13,127 bases of DNA from the NCBI GenBank assembly GCA_030689845.1, contig JAUYHV010000322.1:1-13127 (forward strand). The letters run 5' to 3'. Positions 6,476-13,127 of the stretch are shown here, one piece after another (position 1 is the stretch's first letter; every line of letters starts with the position of its first letter). The DNA comes from Dehalococcoidia bacterium (GTDB lineage Bacteria > Chloroflexota > Dehalococcoidia > JACQUA01). The notes beneath the pieces were generated by a model. It searched no databases and was not told where the DNA came from. It was given only the letters and a program-made list of their open reading frames with translations. A program made the translations under genes and the position numbers.

Positions 6476-8407
6476 ATGATAAAAAAACTGCTTTTCCTTA
6501 TAAATATCGGAGGGGCGAGGCACCTGGAAAAGCGCTCTTTGCTCATCATGGTATCTGCTTTTGGCGCGGGAATCAGCCTCTACCATCTCTTCCTATGGGG
6601 ACCTGGATTCGGAAAATATGAGCAGTTCTTTCTTAATGCCAGCCACCTGTCCCTTCTGCTTGCCATAACGTTTTTAACTTACTCCTTCTCCCGCAGGTTA
6701 TCAAAGAAACTGCCTGTAACGGACGTTATCTTTACTTTGTTAAGCCTTTCAGCTGGGATTTACATGATCGCCAGCTCACACCGGCTTATTTTCCTGAGGG
6801 ACCCACTCATCGACCCCCTGAGAGGTTGGGATGTTTTTTTCGGTGTCATTCTGCTGTTTCTGGTGATGGAAGCAACCAGGAGAAGCATCGGTATACCTCT
6901 GGTATTGATCGTGCTTATAGCCCTGTTGTACGCTTACTTCGGCCGGTTTCTATCCGGCTTATGGTGGCACCCCGGCCTAACCGTGACACAAATAATAGAC
7001 CTTGTCAGCTTTTCCCAGGAAGGAATCTGGGGCATCCCTATAAGCATTTCAGCCCTGTATGCGTTCGCTTTCATTATTTTTGGTACCATGTTCCTGGGAC
7101 TTGGGGGTGGGGAATTCTTGACCAATTTTGCCCTTGCCTTTGCCGGACGTTCCACCGGAGGGCCGGCCAAGATAGCGGTTTTAGCCAGCGGTTTTCTCGG
7201 CAGCGTCGTCCAAGCTCCTTCCGCCAACGTCGTCACCACTGGTTCCATGACCATCCCGATGATGAAACGGGCGGGTTACCGGCCTTATTTTGCCGCAGCG
7301 GTTGAGGCAACGGCTTCAACCGGTGGCCAGATAATGCCCCCGGTAATGGGATCAACAGTGTTCCTCATGGCTGCTATAACAGGAATTCCATATGTAAAAA
7401 TTGCCATTGCCGCTTTTTTCCCGGCTATTCTGTTTTATTTAGCCCTGTTCTGCCAGGTACATTTCGCTGCGGCTAAGTCAGGACTTATCGGGCTTCCCCG
7501 AAACGAACTGCCTCCCTTGAGGAAAGTGCTCAAAGAAGGCGGGATATTTTTTGTACCTATGGTAGTGATAATTATCGTCCTGCTCCTCGGCCTTACCCCC
7601 TTGAGAGCCGCCCTCTGGGGTATCGGCACAACCGTGGCTTGCGGTTTTGTGGCTAAAGAAAGCCGGAAGGGGATTTTGAAAAAAATCTTGAACTCTCTTT
7701 CCAATGCGTCTCACCTGGGTATCGTGGTTGCCACAGGATGCGCAGCCGCCGGCATAGTGATGGGGGTCCTGTTCAGGACCGGGATAAGCAGCCAGATAGC
7801 TTCTTATATCGCGTCCATATCGGGTGGCAGCCTTGTGGCCCCCCTGATTATTTCCGCCCTTTTATGCCTGGTCATAGGAATGGGAGTGCCCGTAACTGCC
7901 TCGTACATAATCGTGGCTGTCATGATAGTTCCGGCTGCCACATCTCTGGGCGTATTGCCGTTGGCCGCTCACCTTTTTGTTTTTTATTTCGCCGCTATTT
8001 CTTTCATCACCCCTCCTGTATGCATGGCCGCATACGTTGCGGCGGCACTGGCAGGAGCCAATCCCATGAGGGTTGGCATCACCGCATCCCGGTTAGGTAT
8101 CGCCGGTTATATCGTTCCATTTTTGTTTATTTACAGGCCAGGCGTATTACTGATTGGGGACCCGTTGTACATAGTCAGGGTACTGATTACCTCGTCAATC
8201 GGGATCTTCGCTTTGGCAGCATCTTTTGAAGGCTGGATGTTGAAAAAGGCAAATTTTCTGGAAAGGATACTCCTGGCTTGCGGCGGAATTGCCCTTATCT
8301 TTCCAGGTATATTGGCCGATGTCGTTGGCATAGGTTTGGTTGCCGTAGTAACCATCTACCAGGTATTAATCAGTAAACGCACGACTCAAGCCAAATTACA
8401 CGCCTAA
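6476..8407 (+). CDS. TRAP transporter fused permease (4TM + 12TM)
   Basis: The membrane part of the TAXI-TRAP importer, which uses an ion gradient to drive uptake. At 643 residues it is the fused form: the first 160 or so residues correspond to the small DctQ-like subunit and the rest to the large DctM-like subunit. Recognisable DctM motifs are GGGEFLTNFALAFAGRSTGG, NVVTTGSMTIPMMKRAGY and STGGQIMPPVMGS in the first half and GMGVPVTASYIIVAVM, AAHLFVFYFAAISFITPPV and YIVPFLFIYRPGVLL in the second. The segment usually reading SGSxxANV in fused TRAP permeases is here VVQAPSANV, an unusual variation near the pore. Start: ATG 6476 with AAAGG at 6463-6467. It is followed after 33 bases by the first UbiD gene, most likely in the same operon. 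Confidence 0.93.
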   Translation: MIKKLLFLINIGGARHLEKRSLLIMVSAFGAGISLYHLFLWGPGFGKYEQFFLNASHLSLLLAITFLTYSFSRRLSKKLPVTDVIFTLLSLSAGIYMIASSHRLIFLRDPLIDPLRGWDVFFGVILLFLVMEATRRSIGIPLVLIVLIALLYAYFGRFLSGLWWHPGLTVTQIIDLVSFSQEGIWGIPISISALYAFAFIIFGTMFLGLGGGEFLTNFALAFAGRSTGGPAKIAVLASGFLGSVVQAPSANVVTTGSMTIPMMKRAGYRPYFAAAVEATASTGGQIMPPVMGSTVFLMAAITGIPYVKIAIAAFFPAILFYLALFCQVHFAAAKSGLIGLPRNELPPLRKVLKEGGIFFVPMVVIIIVLLLGLTPLRAALWGIGTTVACGFVAKESRKGILKKILNSLSNASHLGIVVATGCAAAGIVMGVLFRTGISSQIASYIASISGGSLVAPLIISALLCLVIGMGVPVTASYIIVAVMIVPAATSLGVLPLAAHLFVFYFAAISFITPPVCMAAYVAAALAGANPMRVGITASRLGIAGYIVPFLFIYRPGVLLIGDPLYIVRVLITSSIGIFALAASFEGWMLKKANFLERILLACGGIALIFPGILADVVGIGLVAVVTIYQVLISKRTTQAKLHA

Positions 8408-8440
8408 TAATAAAAATATATCCCCCGGTAAGGAGATGCT

Positions 8441-9874
8441 ATGGCACAAGACCTGAGAGAGTGGCTGGCACAAGCAGAAGGGATTGGATATCTGAAGCGA
8501 ATCGATGGTGCTGACTGGGACCTTGAAATCGGCGCCGCAGCGGCTCTGAACGCTAAGCGGAAGAATTGCCCCGCCCTGCTTTTTGATAACGTTACCGGTT
8601 ACCCCAGGGGTAACCGTGTGCTGACAAACTCCACTTCGTCTCCAAACCTGGTGGCGCTGGTTCTGGATTTGCCACAGAATTCCAGCGATATGGAACTTTC
8701 CAACGCTTTAAGACAAAAACTGCCGGAGTGGGACGACCACCTGGACCAGTTCCCCCCTGTCATGGTTGAAAAAGGCCCAATTCTGGAAAACATCCATTCC
8801 GGGGGCGAAATTAACCTCTTCGAGTTTCCTGTGCCCCGATGGCATGAGCTTGATATCGGGCGGTATATCGGTACGGCGTCCGTCGTCATCACTCGGGACC
8901 CCGACACCAGTCAGGTAAACCTCGGAACTTACAGGATCATGGCCCATAACAGGAACACTACGGGTTTTTACATTTCACCCGGTAAACACGGCAGGATACA
9001 TTACGAGAAATACCATGCCAGGGGAGAACGCTGCCCGGTGGCCATATCTGTTGGGCACCATCCTCTTTTATTCAGGGTAGCCTGCATAGAAGTGGCTCCG
9101 GGTTCTGAGTACAACCTGGCAGGGATAATAGGACGGGAACCTGTCAGGACTTTAACAGAGGAAGTAACAGGGCTTCCTATCCCTGCCGATGCCGAGATCG
9201 TTATCGCCGGCTGGTGTCCCCCCGGCAAAATGCTTGAGGAAGGCCCCTTTGGAGAATGGACCGGATATTATGCCAGCAAGGAGAGGCCTGCGCCTATTAT
9301 TGAAGTTGAGCGTGTTTATCACCGCAATAACCCCATTTTACTGGGCTCCCACAATGACCTGCCGCCCCACGACGAAACTTACTTCCACGTACTGGTAAAA
9401 AGCGCCATGTTGACCAACGAGTTGATACAAAGCGGGGTCCCCGATGTGAGGGGAGCATGGCTGAGTGAAGCCGGACTGTATCAACTCATCGTCGTATCCA
9501 TAAAGCAGCGGTACGCCGGACACGCAAAGCAGGCGGCCCTGCTGGCCTCCCAGGGGAGAGTCGGGTCTTACATGGGTAGATATATAATCGTTGTGGATGA
9601 AGACATCGATCCCTCTGATATAAACGAAGTTCTGTGGGCAATGTGCACCCGGTCGGATCCCGAAAAAGATATAGATATAATCCGCAGGACCCGCAGCAGC
9701 GCCCTGGACCCGATGATAAGAAAACCGTCGACAGCCTATTACAATTCCAGGGCCGTTATTGATGCCTGCAAACCTTATGAATGGATGACGGAGTTCCCGC
9801 AGGAAATCAGGATTGATCCGGAACTGGCAAGGAGAGTCAGGGAAAAATGGGGTGATATTTTGCTATGTCAGTAA
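8441..9874 (+). CDS. UbiD-family decarboxylase, first of two
   Basis: A prenylated-FMN enzyme that removes, or in some members adds, a carboxyl group on an aromatic, heteroaromatic or alpha,beta-unsaturated acid; cytoplasmic. Length 477 is normal. Compared with the well-studied fungal Fdc1, the catalytic set appears complete: N160 and R165 in VNLGTYR, H183 (23 residues after N160, as in Fdc1), probably E223 as third metal ligand, and E267 and E272 in EGPFGE. Residue 182, a glutamine next to the metal-binding histidine in Fdc1 and in the second copy here, is lysine in this one. Start: ATG 8441 with AGGAG at 8431-8435. It needs the cofactor made by UbiX, which is not encoded in this window. Substrate cannot be read from sequence. 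Confidence 0.93.
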   Translation: MAQDLREWLAQAEGIGYLKRIDGADWDLEIGAAAALNAKRKNCPALLFDNVTGYPRGNRVLTNSTSSPNLVALVLDLPQNSSDMELSNALRQKLPEWDDHLDQFPPVMVEKGPILENIHSGGEINLFEFPVPRWHELDIGRYIGTASVVITRDPDTSQVNLGTYRIMAHNRNTTGFYISPGKHGRIHYEKYHARGERCPVAISVGHHPLLFRVACIEVAPGSEYNLAGIIGREPVRTLTEEVTGLPIPADAEIVIAGWCPPGKMLEEGPFGEWTGYYASKERPAPIIEVERVYHRNNPILLGSHNDLPPHDETYFHVLVKSAMLTNELIQSGVPDVRGAWLSEAGLYQLIVVSIKQRYAGHAKQAALLASQGRVGSYMGRYIIVVDEDIDPSDINEVLWAMCTRSDPEKDIDIIRRTRSSALDPMIRKPSTAYYNSRAVIDACKPYEWMTEFPQEIRIDPELARRVREKWGDILLCQ

Positions 9875-9898
9875 CCATGGTACGCAAGGTTTAGGCCA

Positions 9899-11323
9899 AT
9901 GAGTGAAGACCTCAGAAAATGGCTGGCAAAAGTAGATGAACTGGGTGAATTACGCCGTATAAATAATGCGGATTGGAACCTGGAAATCGGGGCACTCACC
10001 GCTTTAAACGCCCGAAGGAGAAACTGCCCGGCCCTGCTTTTTGACAGGATTATAGGGTATCCTGAAGGTTTACGCGTTCTCACCGGTTCCACTTCTTCCC
10101 CAAAGCTGGTCGGGCTGACATTGAATGTGGGTATGGGATATGATGACCTGGAACTCATTGAAGTCATCAGGGGTAAACTCCCCGAATGGGAAGCCTCGTG
10201 GAGCCGTTATCAGCCCCGGGAGGTTAAAACAGGGACTGTTTTCGAAAATGTTAAGACAGGTAAAGAAGTTGACCTTTTTGCCTTCCCCGTCCCAAAATAC
10301 AATGAATTGGATGGGGGAAGATATATAGGCACAGCTGACGCCGTCATTACCAGGGACCCGGATGACGGATGGGTCAACGTAGGGACCTACAGGATGATGG
10401 TCCATGATAAAAATACCTCGGGGATACTTATTGTACCGGGGCAGCATAGCAGGGTACACATCCAAAAATACCACGAGAAGGGGCAGGCGTGCCCCATAGC
10501 AGTTTCCATCGGGCACCATCCCCTGGTTTTCAGGGTTGCTTCCCTTGAAGTACCGGCCGGAATCGAATACAACTTTATGGGAGCCATATTGGAAGAACCG
10601 GTCGATGTGATAATTGAGGAAATCACGGGACTACCGATACCGGCTGACAGCGAAATCGTCCTTGCCGGCAGTTGTCCCCCGGGTAATTTCAGGAACGAGG
10701 GGCCTTTTGGTGAGTGGACCGGTTATTATGCAAGCGGAGTAGAACCGGCTCCGGTGATTGACATAGAACGTATATATTACAGGAATAATCCCGTACTGCT
10801 TGGCTCCCCTCCCAACAAAGCTCCCTGCGACGCCAGTTATTTCGGAGTTCTCCTGAGAAGCGCGATGCTCCACAATGACCTGGAAAGGATGGGGATACCC
10901 GATGTGAAAGGAGTATGGATAAGCGAAGTAGCCGGACGCCAGTTTATAACGGTTTCTATCCGGCAGAGATACGCCGGACATGCCAAACAGGCAGCCCTGC
11001 TGGCAACTCAAAGCAGGGTCGGCTCCAACATGGGAAGATATGTCATCGTTACCGATGAAGATATTGACCCGACGAATATCCAGGATGTTCTCTGGGCTTT
11101 GTGCACCAGGTCTGACCCGGTGCAGGATATAGACATCATCCGAAATTGCCGCAGCAACTCCCTGGACCCTGTGATCCGAAAACCTTCAAAGGCCTACTTT
11201 AACTCCAGGGCCATCATAGATGCCTGCAAACCCTACGAGTGGAAAGATGAATTCCCGGCTGAAATCCGAATTAGCCCGGAATTAGCCGACAGGGTTAAGT
11301 CAAAGTGGAAAGACATTCTCTAA
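9899..11323 (+). CDS. UbiD-family decarboxylase, second of two
   Basis: A 474-residue paralogue that aligns without gaps to the first copy through the active site; roughly 60% identical by eye. It keeps N160 and R165 (VNVGTYR), Q182-H183, E223 (IEYNF) and E267/E272 (EGPFGE), so it should be active and prFMN-dependent. Start: ATG 9899; AAGG at 9886-9889 is nine bases upstream, a weaker site than in the first copy, and the 24-base gap suggests translation from the same message. The pair may act on two related acids in one pathway or form a hetero-oligomer, as UbiD-type subunits do in some anaerobic aromatic carboxylases; the sequence does not decide this. Confidence 0.93.
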   Translation: MSEDLRKWLAKVDELGELRRINNADWNLEIGALTALNARRRNCPALLFDRIIGYPEGLRVLTGSTSSPKLVGLTLNVGMGYDDLELIEVIRGKLPEWEASWSRYQPREVKTGTVFENVKTGKEVDLFAFPVPKYNELDGGRYIGTADAVITRDPDDGWVNVGTYRMMVHDKNTSGILIVPGQHSRVHIQKYHEKGQACPIAVSIGHHPLVFRVASLEVPAGIEYNFMGAILEEPVDVIIEEITGLPIPADSEIVLAGSCPPGNFRNEGPFGEWTGYYASGVEPAPVIDIERIYYRNNPVLLGSPPNKAPCDASYFGVLLRSAMLHNDLERMGIPDVKGVWISEVAGRQFITVSIRQRYAGHAKQAALLATQSRVGSNMGRYVIVTDEDIDPTNIQDVLWALCTRSDPVQDIDIIRNCRSNSLDPVIRKPSKAYFNSRAIIDACKPYEWKDEFPAEIRISPELADRVKSKWKDIL

Positions 11324-11392
11324 ACTTGATGGTTTCCGTTTTCCTTTTGACATTTGCCTGCACAAAAGGCAGAGCCAATTGTGAACTTCCAG

Positions 11393-11412
11393 AGACCCTT
11401 CGGTCTTTTTTA
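11393..11412 (+). terminator. Short intrinsic terminator-like hairpin
   Basis: AGACC (11393-11397) pairs with GGTCT (11402-11406) around a CTTC loop and is followed by a T-run to 11412. The stem is only 5 bp, so it may be leaky. It sits in the 107-base gap between the second UbiD and the hydrolase gene and could set a lower level for the downstream genes. Confidence 0.4.
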
Positions 11413-11430
11413 AGTTTATAGGAGAGGAAC

Positions 11431-12162
11431 ATGATGAAAATAGAAACAACGTACATTAAGCACGACTACAGGTCTTTGCCTGAAGTTACCACTGAGATGG
11501 AAATTAACCCTGAAAAGTTAGCTTTCCTGATTATTGACATGCAAAATGACTTCCTCCACCCGGAAGGAATGATGGCCCGGAAAGTCGCTGATATAGCCCC
11601 GGCACGCCTGACCATTACTCCAACAAAACGGGTAGCTGAAGCCTGCCGCAAGTCCGGGGTAAAGGTGATTTACACCCAGCATAATTACCGCCAGGACTTC
11701 AGCGACATGGGAAAAAGTTGGGCAAGAATATATGTCCATCGTCCGGGAACTATCAGCCCGGGGGATAAAGTCGGGCCCCGGGGAAACCAGGCCACCGGTT
11801 CCCTTATCAGGGGCACATGGAATGCCGATATCATTGCTGAGTTAAAACCGCAAAAAGGTGATATCGTTGTTGACAACAAGCGTACCTACAGCGGATTTTA
11901 CCACACCGACCTTGATTTGATATTGAATACCCTTGGTATAGAAACTATAATGTTTGCGGGACTTACCACAGCGGTCTGCGTAGAATCTACGTTAAGAGAC
12001 GCCTTTTTTCACGAGTACCAGTGCATTCTGCTCAAAGATTGCACCTGGGAAAAAACGCAGGAACTCCAGGCCGCATCAGAAACCCTGGTTAAAATTCACT
12101 TCGGCTCGGTAAGCACGTCAGATATGGTAATACGTGCTCTGAGCAATATAAGCATTAGATAA
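11431..12162 (+). CDS. Isochorismatase-fold cysteine hydrolase (RutB / N-carbamoyl amidase-like)
   Basis: A cytoplasmic hydrolase that cleaves C-N bonds of amides or carbamoyl groups by way of a catalytic cysteine; 243 residues, usual for the family. The triad is visible: D36 in LIIDMQNDF, K150 in VVDNKRTYSGF, C183 in LTTAVCVESTLRDAFF. The stretch around the cysteine (CVESTLRDAFFHEY) and the segment RGTWNADIIAELKPQKGD most resemble ureidoacrylate amidohydrolase RutB as I remember it, so a ureido or N-carbamoyl substrate is likely, though the family also holds N-carbamoylsarcosine amidase, maleamate and biuret hydrolases. True isochorismatase activity is unlikely here. Start: ATG 11431 (ATG 11434 also possible) with GGAGAGG at 11421-11427. 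It ends 17 bases before the hydantoinase gene, so the two are surely cotranscribed. Confidence 0.9.
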   Translation: MMKIETTYIKHDYRSLPEVTTEMEINPEKLAFLIIDMQNDFLHPEGMMARKVADIAPARLTITPTKRVAEACRKSGVKVIYTQHNYRQDFSDMGKSWARIYVHRPGTISPGDKVGPRGNQATGSLIRGTWNADIIAELKPQKGDIVVDNKRTYSGFYHTDLDLILNTLGIETIMFAGLTTAVCVESTLRDAFFHEYQCILLKDCTWEKTQELQAASETLVKIHFGSVSTSDMVIRALSNISIR

Positions 12163-12179
12163 CTTACGGAGGAAATACC

Positions 12180-13127
12180 TTGTCTAACGTTATTGCAGTT
12201 GATACCGGCGGCACCTTTACAGACTGCGTCATCCTGAAATCAGACGGACAGCTTATTTGGGGAAAAGCCTCCTCCACACCCAAAGATTTTGCCCGGGGAG
12301 TTATAGACGCCGTCGCTGCTACCACCGAACCGTCAGGAGAGTCTGTAAAGCATGTCCTGGGTGAAACTTCCGCCTTCCTACATGGAACTACTGTTTCCAC
12401 CAACGCATTTTTAACCCGTACCGGGGCCAAAACAGGCTTGCTTACTACAAAGGGTCACGAAGACGCCCTCATTATCGGAAGAGTACACCAGAAAGTCGCC
12501 GGCCTGGTGGAAGAGGAACTGATTAACGTCGTTAACCTGAGAAAGGCTACGCCCATCGTACCGCGGCCGTTTATCAAGGGCATAGCGGAGCGGATTGACT
12601 GGGAAGGCGATGTCGTTGTGCGGCTCAATGAAGAGGAAGTTGCTTCGGCGGCTAAAGACCTCCACGACAAGGGAATAAACTCCATTGCTATATGTTTCCT
12701 CTGGTCCTTTATAAACCCCAGCCATGAAAGGGCTGCCAGGGACATCGTTAAAAAACTTTACCCGGACATGTTTGTAACCATTTCCAGCGACCTGGCCCCC
12801 GTAATTAAGGAATACGAACGGGGGGCGACGGCATCCCTGAACGCTTACCTCAGCCCTGGAACGGCAGGTTATATTTCCAGGCTGCAAAATACCCTGCGGA
12901 AAATGGGCTACAAGCACGGATTAAATATCATGGGGTGCATGGGAGGAATTATGACCGCCCGGACGGCAAGCCAGAAATCGGTATTCACAATGTTTTCCGG
13001 GCGTGTAGGCGGAGTTATCGGCGCTGCCGCACTTGGGGCGGAACTGGGATACCCCAACATAATCACCAGCGACGTAGGGGGTACCAGCTTCGATGTCGGG
13101 CTTGTGGTAAACGGCATGCCCCAACTG
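12180..13127 (+). CDS. hyuA: Hydantoinase/oxoprolinase A subunit, partial (runs off the right edge)
   Basis: An ATP-dependent cyclic amidase subunit; relatives open 5-oxoproline, N-methylhydantoin or similar rings, or act as acetone/acetophenone carboxylase subunits. Only the first 316 residues are present and the frame is open to the last base. Start: TTG 12180, with a perfect GGAGG at 12168-12172 seven bases upstream. The N-terminus has the phosphate-binding motif IAVDTGGTFTD (residues 5-15), then HGTTVSTNA (from 68), then EYERGATASLNAYLSPG, and near the edge SDVGGTSFDVG (D298 to D305), the second nucleotide-binding motif. Full family members have roughly 650-700 residues and are usually followed by a B-subunit gene. 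Pairing with the carbamoyl-type hydrolase just upstream mirrors N-methylhydantoinase plus N-carbamoylsarcosine amidase. The exact reaction is open. Confidence 0.93.
   Translation, partial: MSNVIAVDTGGTFTDCVILKSDGQLIWGKASSTPKDFARGVIDAVAATTEPSGESVKHVLGETSAFLHGTTVSTNAFLTRTGAKTGLLTTKGHEDALIIGRVHQKVAGLVEEELINVVNLRKATPIVPRPFIKGIAERIDWEGDVVVRLNEEEVASAAKDLHDKGINSIAICFLWSFINPSHERAARDIVKKLYPDMFVTISSDLAPVIKEYERGATASLNAYLSPGTAGYISRLQNTLRKMGYKHGLNIMGCMGGIMTARTASQKSVFTMFSGRVGGVIGAAALGAELGYPNIITSDVGGTSFDVGLVVNGMPQL

Noticed and set aside
11347..11352. TTGACA as a -35 element for the hydrolase gene
   Set aside because: The sequence 16-18 bases downstream does not resemble a -10, so a separate promoter cannot be supported.
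12411..12917. Open frame of 168 codons on the minus strand
   Set aside because: It is antisense to the hydantoinase A gene, whose motifs are unmistakable on the plus strand.

Overview
The window looks like bacterial chromosome, probably from an uncultured or poorly studied anaerobe. Three things suggest this: a TAXI-type TRAP importer beside two prenylated-FMN (UbiD) decarboxylases, strong GGAGG-type ribosome sites with several TTG starts, and short dispersed palindromic repeats (TGTCATGCTGAG..., GACCCCTCGAC...GGGGTGACAG). Such repeats are common in Chloroflexota (Dehalococcoidia) and in some Peptococcaceae-like Firmicutes. There is no rRNA, tRNA or other phylogenetic marker, so the lineage is only a guess.

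Layout. (1) About 1-1600 holds one leftward, AT-rich gene for a protein I cannot name. It carries an R-x4-H motif like that of HEPN proteins. (2) About 1750-4450 holds two copies of a gene pair, each gene encoding a 5-helix EamA (drug/metabolite transporter) half protein. The first genes of the two pairs are about 58% identical to each other by eye, and the second genes are similarly related. The pairs are separated by about 700 bases of repeat-rich, gene-free DNA (2748-3465) with a MITE-like element, degenerate 31-base repeats and a perfect 28-bp palindrome. (3) About 4500-5100 holds a lipoprotein with a short collagen-like Gly-X-Y stretch, a near-consensus promoter in front and a probable terminator behind. 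(4) From about 5200 to the right edge lies a rightward catabolic cluster: TAXI solute-binding lipoprotein, fused TRAP permease, two tandem UbiD-family decarboxylases, an isochorismatase-fold hydrolase (most like RutB / N-carbamoylsarcosine amidase) and the start of a hydantoinase/oxoprolinase A subunit that runs off the window.

How the genes may work together (inference). The TRAP system would import an organic acid, the UbiD enzymes would remove or add a carboxylate on an aromatic, heteroaromatic or unsaturated ring, the ATP-dependent hydantoinase-type enzyme would open a cyclic amide or ureide, and the cysteine hydrolase would cleave the resulting carbamoyl or amide group. The last two steps parallel the known N-methylhydantoinase / N-carbamoylsarcosine amidohydrolase pair of creatinine breakdown. 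Their combination with two UbiD enzymes and a dedicated importer is the most interesting feature here and may be an undescribed pathway. No UbiX (prFMN synthase) gene is in the window.
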